Shown: piece after piece, positions 1 through 8,043 of the stretch
Numbering within the stretch: position 1 is the stretch's first letter
Layout: every line of letters starts with the position of its first letter
Origin: Natronospira bacteriovora
Lineage (GTDB): Bacteria > Pseudomonadota > Gammaproteobacteria > Natronospirales > Natronospiraceae
Direction: 5' to 3'
Length of the DNA: 64,000 bases
Assembly (NCBI RefSeq): GCF_030848495.1
Contig: NZ_JAVDDT010000005.1
Coordinates: 62,001 to 126,000, forward strand
Notes under the pieces: model-generated
Databases searched by the model: none
What the model saw: only the letters and a program-made list of their open reading frames with translations
Told to the model about the DNA's origin: nothing
Position numbers and translations under genes: made by a program

Positions 1-335
1 ACGTGAACCAGCTTCGCTGGGGCGGCATGAACATGCATGACGCCCTTTATCACGGCAGCCTGCACCGCTTCCGGCCCATTCTGATGACGGTCACCACCAC
101 CATTCTGGCACTGTTGCCACTGGCCCTCGGCGATGTACGCATCGGCGGTGGCGGCCCCTCCTATCAACCCATGGCAAGGGCGGTGATCGGCGGGCTGGCC
201 TTCTCCACCGTAGTCAGTCTCTTCCTGCTGCCGGTGCTGTATATACTGCTCGATCGCCTCGGCCACCGTGCCCGCCGCCGCTGGCGCCAGGCCGGCACCA
301 TGGTGGGTCTGCGCCCCGCCGAATCGGCACAATGA
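1..335 (+). CDS. RND efflux transporter, C-terminal end (partial)
   Basis: Only the last ~110 residues lie in the window; the frame is open at the left edge. They hold two hydrophobic spans (a stretch beginning FRPILMTVTTTILALLPLAL and one around GGLAFSTVVSLFLLPVLYIL) and end in a basic tail. The FRPILMT...LALLPLA and GG..FSTV..LFLLPVLY patterns are typical of the last transmembrane helices of inner-membrane resistance-nodulation-division pumps (AcrB/CusA/MdtBC superfamily), which extrude substrates with a periplasmic adaptor and an outer-membrane channel. The substrate cannot be inferred from this fragment. The stop is followed after 49 bp by a TPR-protein gene in the same direction. Confidence 0.85.
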   Translation, partial: VNQLRWGGMNMHDALYHGSLHRFRPILMTVTTTILALLPLALGDVRIGGGGPSYQPMARAVIGGLAFSTVVSLFLLPVLYILLDRLGHRARRRWRQAGTMVGLRPAESAQ

Positions 336-384
336 GACAAAAATGAATATCGGAACAGACACGACAACCATAAGAAGGGGAACG

Positions 385-1383
385 ATGATGACAAAGCAAC
401 TCACCCTGCTTCTGCTGCTGCTTCTACCCACGCCGCTGCTGGCCGGAAACGACCAGTCGCCCCTGGAACTGGCACAGTCGGCACTGGACCAATGGCGTGC
501 GGACCGGGCGGTGAGCATTCTCGAGCAGCACCGGGATCCCGAGAATGTGGAGTGGCTGAAGCTCAAGGGTCTGGCCCTGATCACGGTGGGTCGAATCGAC
601 GAGGCCATGCCCTATCTGGAGGATGCCAAGACCCGGGCGCCGGAAGACGCCGAACCTCACTGGTATCGGCTGGCCGGCCTGACCGCTTCACTCAATGACA
701 GCGGCGCCCTCGGTCAGATGCGCCTGGCCCGCCAGATCCGTCGTGCCCTGGAAACGGTGGTGGAGCTCGACCCGGACAACCCCGAATATCGTCTCGGACT
801 CATGCAGTTCCACATGGGTGCGCCGCGGGTGGTTGGCGGTCGCTCCTCCGTGGCCGAGGAACAGCGCCAGCGCCTGGCTGAAATCGATCCCCACTGGGGC
901 CTGCTGGCCGATGCCCTGTTCCTGATCAGCGAGAAGGAACAGCGGGCCGGCCTGGATGGCCTGCTGCAGGCCTGGGATGAGGGCCGTGGCATCGAAGACG
1001 CTGCCATGCCCGCCGTTTTCAATGCCCAGGCCCTTGAAGACTGGGCGGCCGCGCGCAAGACCCTGCATGAATACCTTGCCATGAAACCGGGCAATCCCAG
1101 TGCCCTGTATCAGCTTGGCCGCACCGCCGCTCTGTCCGGGGAAGACCGCCCCGCCGGCAAGGCCGCGCTGGAGGAATACCTGGCCCTGCCCTTCCACTCA
1201 CCCCTGATGCCGTCGGCGGCCGCGGCCTGGAGGCGGCTGGGCGAGATTCATCTGGCCGGTGGTGACGCTGAACAGGCACAACAGGCCTGGCATCAGGCCC
1301 TGAAACTGGATCCCGAATTCGAAGAGGCCCGCCTGGCGCTGGAAGCACTGCAGAATGGCGAGGACGAGGAGAAGCGGATATGA
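385..1383 (+). CDS. Exported tetratricopeptide-repeat protein
   Basis: A 332-aa protein. The start at 385 is preferred over an in-frame codon at 268 because it follows an AGAAGGGG ribosome-binding site and gives a clear signal peptide (MMTKQLTLLLLLLL then PLLAG). ATG at 388 is an equal alternative. The body is helical with TPR-like pairs, for example around VEWLKLKGLALITVGRIDEA and the C-terminal AWRRLGEIHLAGGDAEQAQQ. It probably acts in the periplasm as a protein-binding scaffold; no catalytic motif is visible. It lies just behind an RND pump gene and overlaps the next gene by 4 bp (ATGA), so the three are probably co-transcribed. The partner is unknown. Confidence 0.8.
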   Translation: MMTKQLTLLLLLLLPTPLLAGNDQSPLELAQSALDQWRADRAVSILEQHRDPENVEWLKLKGLALITVGRIDEAMPYLEDAKTRAPEDAEPHWYRLAGLTASLNDSGALGQMRLARQIRRALETVVELDPDNPEYRLGLMQFHMGAPRVVGGRSSVAEEQRQRLAEIDPHWGLLADALFLISEKEQRAGLDGLLQAWDEGRGIEDAAMPAVFNAQALEDWAAARKTLHEYLAMKPGNPSALYQLGRTAALSGEDRPAGKAALEEYLALPFHSPLMPSAAAAWRRLGEIHLAGGDAEQAQQAWHQALKLDPEFEEARLALEALQNGEDEEKRI

Positions 1384-1736
1384 GCGCCTACGGAAACGAG
1401 CAGGCCATGGGTCAGGACTATCGTCAGGACCAGACCGCCTGCCACATCGTCTATGCCCTTTATGCGGTCAGCCTTTTCAGTGGCGTGCCCGCCTTCATCG
1501 GCGTCATCGTGGCCCATCTTCAGAACGGCAAGGTGGTATCGGGGTTGACCGCCAGCCACCTGCGCTGGCAGATCCGCACCTTCTGGTGGTCCGTGCTCTG
1601 GCTGCTCATCGGCCTGGCCCTGACCCCGATTCTCATCGGCTGGGGCGTCCTGTTCCTGAACTGGCTCTGGTTTCTCTACCGCACGGCCCGAGGCTGGTTG
1701 AGACTGATGGATCGGATTCCGGGTTACCGGTATTAG
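1380..1736 (+). CDS. Small membrane protein, DUF4870-like
   Basis: A 118-aa protein with three hydrophobic segments, roughly residues 25-45, 66-86 and 87-100. It begins with a short polar N-terminus (MSAYGNEQAMGQDYRQDQ) and has ASHLRWQIRTFWW before the second membrane span. The HLRWQIRTFWW pattern and size fit the DUF4870/Tic20-like family of small inner-membrane proteins, whose function is not established. Its start overlaps the TPR gene stop by 4 bp, implying translational coupling. Assignment rests on the motif and topology only. Confidence 0.65.
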   Translation: MSAYGNEQAMGQDYRQDQTACHIVYALYAVSLFSGVPAFIGVIVAHLQNGKVVSGLTASHLRWQIRTFWWSVLWLLIGLALTPILIGWGVLFLNWLWFLYRTARGWLRLMDRIPGYRY

Positions 1737-1754
1737 TGAGTGCCCGGCTCTTCT

Positions 1755-1824
1755 CGTAATCGTAGTCGTAGTCGTAATCGGCTTTTCCAGACTTAAAAAT
1801 GCCGATTACGATTACGACTACGAC
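1755..1824. repeat. Hexamer-armed hairpin repeat, copy A
   Basis: The left arm (1755-1782) is built of GTAATC/GTAGTC hexamers and ends in GGC. An 18-base spacer (TTTTCCAGACTTAAAAAT) follows, then the right arm (1801-1824), GCC plus GATTAC, GATTAC, GACTAC, GAC. The arms are complementary and would form a long stem. It sits between converging genes (1736 stop and 1841 stop), so it could act as a bidirectional terminator. The same family recurs near 3.7, 30.3, 41.4, 42.1 and 58.6 kb. Confidence 0.9.
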
Positions 1825-1840
1825 GGTTGTCGAATCCCGC

Positions 1841-1951
1841 TCACTCCATCCTTGGAATCAGCAGACCCGTAATCATCAATACCGCCAATAGGCCGATGAG
1901 AATGCCCAGGCGGATGAAAAGCTGCTTGTTGCTCGGTTGCTTGTCGCTCAT
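1841..1951 (-). CDS. 36-aa single-pass membrane protein
   Basis: Translation of the reverse strand from ATG at 1951 gives a 36-residue protein. It has a polar basic N-terminus (MSDKQPSNKQLFIR), one hydrophobic segment (LGILIGLLAVLMITGLLI) and a short PRME tail. GGAG lies 5 bases upstream of the ATG. The gene begins 22 bp after the stop of a cytochrome c lipoprotein gene in the same direction, and so may encode a small accessory membrane subunit. No family was recognised. The call rests on the start signal, membrane segment and operon position. Confidence 0.6.
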   Translation of the reverse strand: MSDKQPSNKQLFIRLGILIGLLAVLMITGLLIPRME

Positions 1952-1973
1952 GTTGGCTCCGGCAGTCAATGAA

Positions 1974-2486
1974 TCAATCAATGTCGGGGCGGCGCTCGCG
2001 CACCTGGCTGGGACTCAGACGCTCTTCACGCTGGGCGGCTACTTCCTCCGGGCGCAGAGGCTCGAAGTCGTCGGACAGTCGGTCTTCGCCGCCCCAGGCA
2101 TGAATGCTGTGATTGAGTATGGCGGCGATATCTTCGTCCGACAGGCGCGTGAAGCCCGGCATGATGCCACGATAGGTCTGCCCCTGGACCTGAATCTCAC
2201 CACCGAGACCATGCAGGGTGAGCTGAACCAGGTATTCCCGTCCGCCTTCGGCCAGGGCCAATTCCACCGCGTGTCCGGCCAGCGGTGGAAAGGTGCGACC
2301 CACGCCACTGCCATCACTCTGGTGGCAGGCTCGGCATTGGCGCTCATACAGGGCCGCACCGCGGGGAAAGGCGGAGGCTTCCACCCGTGCCTGCCGCATT
2401 TCCCGGTCGCCCTCAGGGCTGTCACATCCGGCCAGAATCAGCCCCACCAGCAGCACACTCAAGCCGAAGGCTTGCATCCTTTTCAC
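1974..2486 (-). CDS. Lipoprotein cytochrome c (class I, monoheme)
   Basis: A 170-aa protein. A signal peptide ends in a lipobox (LILAGC, Cys21), predicting a lipid-anchored periplasmic protein. The haem-binding motif CRACH is at residues 51-55 and the likely axial Met is in GIMPGF (Met109). The order haem motif, FPPLAGH, GIMPGF, LSDEDIAAILNH is typical of small class I c-type cytochromes that shuttle electrons to or from membrane oxidoreductases. It overlaps the upstream peptidase gene by 4 bp and precedes a 36-aa membrane protein gene. The redox partner is not encoded here. Confidence 0.9.
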   Translation of the reverse strand: MKRMQAFGLSVLLVGLILAGCDSPEGDREMRQARVEASAFPRGAALYERQCRACHQSDGSGVGRTFPPLAGHAVELALAEGGREYLVQLTLHGLGGEIQVQGQTYRGIMPGFTRLSDEDIAAILNHSIHAWGGEDRLSDDFEPLRPEEVAAQREERLSPSQVRERRPDID

Positions 2487-3616
2487 TGAAACAGCTCCTC
2501 GAGACGCTCAAGCGGAATGGCATCCAGGTGGCGGCCATCCCGACCACTCATGGACTCCGCCTGGACCAGGCTGTTGTAGATGGCCTCTTCCGTTGCCTCC
2601 ACCGTGGCCAGAAACAAGGGATCCATGGCCGAGTCATTGAGTCGGCTGATCGTTCGTTCACTGCGATCGGCACCGTGGCGAACCCGTTCCGCCGTGGAGA
2701 AAGCCACCATGAAATCACCCGAGCCGTTGCTCATGAATCCGCCTGTGCGCCCGATACCCAGGGCAGCCCGTTTGGCCATCCGTTCCAGGTTGCGCTCACC
2801 CACCGGCGCATCGGTGGCAATGACCACCATGATGGATCCCTGCTCGGTTTCCAGCTCCAGTTCCAGACCGGTCTCCAGCACATCACGGAATCGATACTGG
2901 CCCAGAATCTCGCCCACCCGAACGCCATCCATGGTCAGGATGCCGCCAAAATTGGCCTGCACCAGCACCCCCACCGTATGGCCGCCCAGGGTGGCCGGCA
3001 GGGTGCGCGAGGCCGTGCCGATGCCGGCCTTCCAGCCGAAGGCGCGGGTACCGGTACCGGCCCCCACATTGCCCTCGGCCACCAGGCCGCCTTCCGCGGA
3101 CTCGATGGCGGAAAAGACATGCTGCGGGCGGACATACTGGGCACGAATGTCATTGAGATAGCCGTCGTTGGTCTCGCCCACCAGGACATTGACCGAACGG
3201 ACATCCTCATTGCCTTCCTGCTCGAGTACCCAGCGGGCACCGGCATCCATCACCGTGCCCACATTGAGGGTATTGGTCAGCAGAACGGGTGACTCCAGCG
3301 TGCCCAGTTCCCGCACCTGCTCGAAACCCACCGCCTTGCCGAAACCGTTGGCGGTATGGACAGCGGCAGGCACCTTATCCTGGAAGACATTGCCGTCGTG
3401 GGGAAGAACGGCCGTGACGCCGGTGCGGATGTCATCCCCCGATACCAAAGACACATGACCCACGCGAACACCGTCCACATCGGTGATGGCGTTGAGCTCC
3501 CCCGTGGGCAGGACACCCGGCGCAATGCCCAGATCACGGGCCCGGGGGCGTTCATCGGCCATGACGCTGCCGACGGTCAGGGCGGTGATGATTGTGAGGG
3601 TGATGAATCGTTTCAT
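2483..3616 (-). CDS. P1-family (DmpA-like) N-terminal nucleophile aminopeptidase
   Basis: A 377-aa protein with a signal peptide (MKRFITLTIITALTVGSVMA), so probably periplasmic. The P1/S58 family (DmpA, BapA) cleaves itself into two subunits and then hydrolyses N-terminal residues of peptides or beta-peptides. Family marks are ITDVDGVRVGH near residue 44, NTLNVGTVMDA near 116, EGNVGAGTGTRAF near 181 and GGHTVGVLVQANFG at 211-224. The autoproteolysis site and Ser/Thr nucleophile are expected in that last motif, which would make Thr214 the nucleophile here; this is inferred from the family. The length is normal. A hexamer-repeat block fills its 5' region. Specificity is unknown. Confidence 0.85.
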   Translation of the reverse strand: MKRFITLTIITALTVGSVMADERPRARDLGIAPGVLPTGELNAITDVDGVRVGHVSLVSGDDIRTGVTAVLPHDGNVFQDKVPAAVHTANGFGKAVGFEQVRELGTLESPVLLTNTLNVGTVMDAGARWVLEQEGNEDVRSVNVLVGETNDGYLNDIRAQYVRPQHVFSAIESAEGGLVAEGNVGAGTGTRAFGWKAGIGTASRTLPATLGGHTVGVLVQANFGGILTMDGVRVGEILGQYRFRDVLETGLELELETEQGSIMVVIATDAPVGERNLERMAKRAALGIGRTGGFMSNGSGDFMVAFSTAERVRHGADRSERTISRLNDSAMDPLFLATVEATEEAIYNSLVQAESMSGRDGRHLDAIPLERLEELFQ

Positions 3617-3652
3617 GGCAATTGCCTGATGTTTCGGATTGCGGTGTTCTTC

Positions 3653-3836
<184 letters not shown>

Positions 3837-3842
3837 AGATAA

Positions 3843-5075
3843 TCATTCCCGCCAACGCCGGAAGATCAGTGACGTATTGATTCCACCGAAAGCGAAGTTG
3901 TTGCTCATCACATACTCGGTATCGATCTCGCGGCCGTCGCCCATGATGTAATCCAGGTCGGCACAGCGGTCATCCACATTGTGGAGATTGGCCGTGGGGG
4001 CGAACCAGCCTTCATTCATCATCTCGATGGCCAGCCACGCTTCCAGGGAACCGCAGGCCCCCAGCGTGTGCCCGAAGTTGCCCTTCATGGAACTGATGGG
4101 CACGGCGCGACCGAAAACCTCGCGAGTGGCATGGGTCTCGGCAATGTCGCCCCGATCCGTGGCGGTGCCGTGTCCGCTGACGTAACCGACCTGATCAGGG
4201 TGAATACCGGCATCCTCCAGAGCCAGACGCATGGCCACGGCCATGGTTTCGGCATTGGGCTGAGTAATGTGGGTGCCATCGGAATTGGTGCCAAAGCCCA
4301 CCAGTTCGGCCATGATGCTGGCCCCGCGTTCGCGAGCATGATCCAGGGATTCCAGGATCAGGCTCACCGCACCCTCGCCCACCACGAGGCCGTCCCGGTC
4401 ACGATCATAGGGCGCGGGCGTGGTTTCGGGGGCATCATTGCGGGTTGAAGTGGCGTACAGGGTATCGAACACCGCGGCATCGGCACTGGAAAGTTCTTCG
4501 GCACCACCACCGATCATCATGTCCTGATGACCGTAGCGAATGGGCTCCATGCCATAACCCACGCCATGGGAGCCGGAGGTGCAGGCGGAGCTGGTGGGAA
4601 TGATGCGCCCGGTCATCTTGAAGTACAGGGCGATGTTCACCGGCGCGGTGTGCCCCATCATCTGCACATAGCTGTTGGAGGTCACGCCAGCCACATTGCC
4701 GGTCTGGAGATAGCGGGCGAAGGTCTCGGTGGCGTCGATGCTGCCGAAGGAGGAGCCACAGGCCACACCGGCACGGCCGCTGGTCAGGATCGGATGCTCG
4801 CGCAGGCCGGCATCCTGCAGGGCCAGGTCCGAGGCGCGGGTGGCCAGCAGAGCCACGGTACCCATGCTGCGGGTCTGCTTGCGCCCATAACCCGCCTTGG
4901 GCAACTCGAAGTCCATGACCGGCCCACCCAGACGGGTATTCAGGCCGACGAATCGTTCCCACTCGGGCATGTAACGAATACCTGTCCGGCCGGCCTTCAG
5001 GGCGGCGCGAATACTCGGCCAGTCGTGCCCCAGCGAAGTCAGGCCTCCGACACCGGTTACCACCACACGTCGCAT
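3843..5075 (-). CDS. apeR: Aryl polyene beta-ketoacyl-ACP synthase (FabF-like, ApeR type)
   Basis: A 410-aa condensing enzyme of the FabB/FabF class. The Cys-His-His triad is intact: Cys165 in SSACTSG, His302 in SGHGTATD and His336 in MKGNFGHTLGA. It catalyses decarboxylative Claisen condensation on ACP-bound chains. In aryl polyene systems ApeR is the extra ketosynthase beside the ApeO/ApeC pair. ATG at 5075 is chosen because it follows GGAGG by 9 bases and overlaps the apeQ stop as TGATG; a GTG at 5081 would be too close to that site. It is the last gene of the operon and ends at a hexamer-repeat block. The symbol is given from family and position. Confidence 0.9.
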   Translation of the reverse strand: MRRVVVTGVGGLTSLGHDWPSIRAALKAGRTGIRYMPEWERFVGLNTRLGGPVMDFELPKAGYGRKQTRSMGTVALLATRASDLALQDAGLREHPILTSGRAGVACGSSFGSIDATETFARYLQTGNVAGVTSNSYVQMMGHTAPVNIALYFKMTGRIIPTSSACTSGSHGVGYGMEPIRYGHQDMMIGGGAEELSSADAAVFDTLYATSTRNDAPETTPAPYDRDRDGLVVGEGAVSLILESLDHARERGASIMAELVGFGTNSDGTHITQPNAETMAVAMRLALEDAGIHPDQVGYVSGHGTATDRGDIAETHATREVFGRAVPISSMKGNFGHTLGACGSLEAWLAIEMMNEGWFAPTANLHNVDDRCADLDYIMGDGREIDTEYVMSNNFAFGGINTSLIFRRWRE

Positions 5076-5812
5076 CAACACATCCCTCCGTTGACGGCGA
5101 ACACCTGTCGGGTGATGTAGGCCGCCTCATCACGCATGAGAAAGGCCACGGTCGCCGCCACTTCTTCCGGGCGACCCACGCGGCCGGCGGGGATCAGCTT
5201 GAGGGCTTCCTCCACCGGTGCATCGGCCACCATATCCGTTTCAATCAGGCCCGGCGCCACGCAGTTGACCGTGATCCGGCGTTTGGCCAGCTCCAGCGCC
5301 AGGCTCTGGGCTGCCGCAATGATACCGGCTTTGGAGGCGGCGTAGTTGGCCTGGCCGCGATTGCCCATCAGGCCGGAAACCGAGGACATCGCCACAATGC
5401 GCCCACCCTTGCGCGAACGCACCATGGGCATCACCAGGGGGTGGACCACATTGTAGAAGCCACCAAGATTGGTATTGATGACCCGGTCCCAGTCCTCGCC
5501 GGGCATGGCCGGGAAAGCATTGTCGGCCGTGATGCCGGCATTGCAGATCACCCCGTAGTAGGCGCCATTGGCCTCCACGTCCGCTTCCAGGGCGGCGGCC
5601 ACGGCCTCCCGGTCACCGATGTCGAAGGCCAGTGTATCCGCCCGGCCACCGGCCCCGCGGATGTCTTCAGCCAGCGCCTCGGCGGCATCCCGGCCGGAAC
5701 GATAATGCAGGGTGAGCGCCCAGCCATCTTCCGCCAGGCGCCGGGCGATGGCGCGTCCGATTCCCCGGCTGGCGCCGGTTACCAGCACCCGCCTGTCGTC
5801 CTGTTGGCTCAT
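5075..5812 (-). CDS. apeQ: 3-ketoacyl-ACP reductase (ApeQ/FabG-like SDR)
   Basis: A 245-aa classical short-chain dehydrogenase. It has the cofactor motif TGASRGIG (12-19), NAG at 91-93, and the catalytic Ser in MSSVSG with Tyr157 and Lys161 (YAASK). It would reduce the beta-keto group of the growing polyene chain on the ACP with NADPH. It overlaps apeP by 4 bp and the ketosynthase apeR by 1 bp, a position matching ApeQ in known aryl polyene operons. A housekeeping FabG role is less likely given this setting. Confidence 0.92.
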   Translation of the reverse strand: MSQQDDRRVLVTGASRGIGRAIARRLAEDGWALTLHYRSGRDAAEALAEDIRGAGGRADTLAFDIGDREAVAAALEADVEANGAYYGVICNAGITADNAFPAMPGEDWDRVINTNLGGFYNVVHPLVMPMVRSRKGGRIVAMSSVSGLMGNRGQANYAASKAGIIAAAQSLALELAKRRITVNCVAPGLIETDMVADAPVEEALKLIPAGRVGRPEEVAATVAFLMRDEAAYITRQVFAVNGGMC

Positions 5813-6255
5813 TGATCTTCTCCGTCGGCAGCGACCACGTCGCCTTGCATTTCCATGACACTCAGCCGGCCACGCGCCACCACGCGACCGTCCAGATGAA
5901 TTTCCCCGCTGTAGGAACCGAATCCATTGTCCTGACGCATCAGCTCCTGCATGTGAATGTCCAGCTCGCCGGGCACCGGAAAGGCGGGAATATCCGCGTC
6001 AAAGGACCGGCAGGCGAGCAGATACCCCATGCGTGGACGCTCGCCCCGGGCCTGACCCCGCGCGCCGGACCACGCCGCCACCGTCTGGGCCATCATTTCC
6101 AGCCCGACCCAGGCCGGCACCTGCCCGTCTGCATCCAGAAAGGGATGTGCCGGGGTCAGCCGTACACACCCATGGGCCTGCACATCGCCATGGCTCGCCA
6201 GCTCGTCAATCAGGCGCATGTCGCCGCCATGGGGCAGCAACGCTTCCGATTTCAT
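5809..6255 (-). CDS. apeP: 3-hydroxyacyl-ACP dehydratase, hotdog fold (ApeP type)
   Basis: A 148-aa FabA-like hotdog protein. The N-terminal LLPHGGDMRLID carries the likely catalytic His, and AWVGLEMMAQTVAAW carries the likely acidic residue. In APE synthesis ApeP works with ApeI (14614-14964 here) as a dehydratase pair that forms the conjugated double bonds. The gene overlaps apeQ by 4 bp and lies 39 bp after apeO. The length is normal for the family. Confidence 0.88.
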   Translation of the reverse strand: MKSEALLPHGGDMRLIDELASHGDVQAHGCVRLTPAHPFLDADGQVPAWVGLEMMAQTVAAWSGARGQARGERPRMGYLLACRSFDADIPAFPVPGELDIHMQELMRQDNGFGSYSGEIHLDGRVVARGRLSVMEMQGDVVAADGEDQ

Positions 6256-6294
6256 TCCGGGAAACCCCCTGAACCGTTGTTTCTGATGCAGGAC

Positions 6295-7476
6295 TCAGGC
6301 GTCGCCGATAAGCAGCACGGCATTGCTGCCACCAAAGGCGAAGGAGTTGCTCATGGCCAGCCGCACACCCCCTCGCACACGGCTGTCGGTGTCGATCAGG
6401 CTCAGTGGCGCCAGCGCCGGATCCGCCTCGCCATCCCAGACATGGGGCGGCAGACGACCGTCACCATGATCGGGATGCAGGGCCAGCCAGCAGAAGGCCG
6501 CTTCGGTGGCACCCGCCGCACCCAGTGTATGTCCTGTCATGCCCTTGCTCGACCCGCAGGCCACGCCCTCGGGAAACACCCGGGCAACCGCATGGCTCTC
6601 CATCAGGTCATTCTTAATGGTACCTGTTCCGTGCAGGTTCAGATAGGCGACATCGCCGGCTGCCCGCCCCGCCTGATCCAGGGCCGCACGCATGGCGGCT
6701 TCGGCGCCACGGCCCTCCGGATCCGGGGCGGAAATATGGTGGGCATCGGAGGTCTCGCCCCAGCCCATCAGGCTCAGGCCGCCGGCTTCCCGGCTCATGA
6801 GAAAGAGCGCCGCCCCTTCACCGATGTTGATGCCGTCACGACGACGGCTGAAGGGGTTGCTCTGCCCCGCCGACACGGATTCCAGTGCATCAAAGCCATT
6901 CACCGTCAGACCGCAGAGGGAATCCACCCCCCCTGCCAGAACCACGTCACACAGCCCCGCCTGCAGCAGGCGCGCCCCGGCGATGATGGATTTGGCGCTG
7001 GAGGTGCAGGCAGTGGAAATGGTCATGGCCGGACCGGTGACCGCGAGGAAATCCGCGAGGAAGTCCGAGGGGCTGCCGACTTCCTGCTGCCGGTAGTGGT
7101 AATCCGACGGCCGCGGCTGACCGTGATGATCCGCGGCAACGGCCTGCTCCCCCTCGCGCACTCCCGAGGTACTCGAACCCAGCACCACCGCCACCCGCTG
7201 CGGCCCATGCCGCTGAATGGCGGCATCCACGGCCTCGCGAATCTGGTTCAGGGCGGCCAGCAGGAGGCGGTTGTTGCGGCTGTTGTAGTGACGCCAAGGC
7301 GGTTCGATGGCCGGCAACGGCCCCGGCCACTCCGCTACCGTGGTACGGCCACCCCGCAGCAGCGTCACCTCGCGGTTCAGGCCGGCGCGGCTGCCGGACA
7401 GCAGCGATTGGAGCACGCTGTCACGATCGCCTCCCAGGGAATTGATGATGCCAAGCTGGTTGAGATAACAGCGCAA
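6295..7476 (-). CDS. apeO: Aryl polyene ketosynthase alpha (ApeO type)
   Basis: A 393-aa beta-ketoacyl synthase. The active site is complete: Cys157 in STACTSS, His282 in LHGTGTIKND, and Lys311 and His316 in KGMTGHTLGAAG. ApeO is the catalytic half of the ApeO/ApeC ketosynthase-chain length factor heterodimer in aryl polyene synthesis. The likely partner here is the ApeC-like protein at 18401-19141. It lies 12 bp after the apeN stop. The N-terminus (MRCYLNQLGIINSLG) fits the family start. Confidence 0.9.
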   Translation of the reverse strand: MRCYLNQLGIINSLGGDRDSVLQSLLSGSRAGLNREVTLLRGGRTTVAEWPGPLPAIEPPWRHYNSRNNRLLLAALNQIREAVDAAIQRHGPQRVAVVLGSSTSGVREGEQAVAADHHGQPRPSDYHYRQQEVGSPSDFLADFLAVTGPAMTISTACTSSAKSIIAGARLLQAGLCDVVLAGGVDSLCGLTVNGFDALESVSAGQSNPFSRRRDGINIGEGAALFLMSREAGGLSLMGWGETSDAHHISAPDPEGRGAEAAMRAALDQAGRAAGDVAYLNLHGTGTIKNDLMESHAVARVFPEGVACGSSKGMTGHTLGAAGATEAAFCWLALHPDHGDGRLPPHVWDGEADPALAPLSLIDTDSRVRGGVRLAMSNSFAFGGSNAVLLIGDA

Positions 7477-7488
7477 GTACGAGACTCC

Positions 7489-8043
7489 TCAAAGCGGGCT
7501 CATTCGAATGTACAGCTCGTCGGCGAATTCGACGGTAATCTCGCCGTCCGGCGCATAGTGTATGCGGGCCAGCAGGCGACCGCCATCCAGTGTCAGGCGC
7601 CGCTCGCGGCCATCGTCCATGGCCCGATCACTCACCCGGCCGCCGATGACGGCCGTGGCCAGCTGATCGGGGGACGCGAAGACCAGCTGAATCAGCGCCA
7701 GCAATCGACGTCCGTCCAGGCCCATTTCCTCGCTGCGAACGGACTGCTGCAGCCGCGTACCGTCCCATTCGATTCGGAACAGCCCCATGCCGGTCTGGCT
7801 CTGCCCCACCAGCAGGGTGCGCTCGCTATCGAAGGCAATCTGGCCGATGAAGGTCTGCCGGCCCTCCGGGCTGCGCACCTCCACCCGATCCAGGCGTTCC
7901 TCCGGATCGGCCAGGGCCGCCGGCTCGATCAGGCAATAGGCCAGCCTGGCGTGCAGGCGCTCGCACTCCCGTTCGGGTGGCAGGCTGACATGGGCGCAGG
8001 CGGCCAGCAGCAGGGTGAAGATCAGGACGACATGGCCCTTCAT
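7489..8043 (-). CDS. apeN: DUF3261-type lipoprotein (ApeN type)
   Basis: A 184-aa protein with a short signal peptide and lipobox (LLLAACAH), so predicted to be lipid-anchored in the periplasm. It is rich in beta-structure with no catalytic motif. By size, lipobox and position between the MMPL exporter (4-bp overlap) and apeO it matches the DUF3261 lipoprotein of aryl polyene clusters. That protein is presumed to help move the product to the outer membrane, but the biochemical role is not established. Confidence 0.8.
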   Translation of the reverse strand: MKGHVVLIFTLLLAACAHVSLPPERECERLHARLAYCLIEPAALADPEERLDRVEVRSPEGRQTFIGQIAFDSERTLLVGQSQTGMGLFRIEWDGTRLQQSVRSEEMGLDGRRLLALIQLVFASPDQLATAVIGGRVSDRAMDDGRERRLTLDGGRLLARIHYAPDGEITVEFADELYIRMSPL

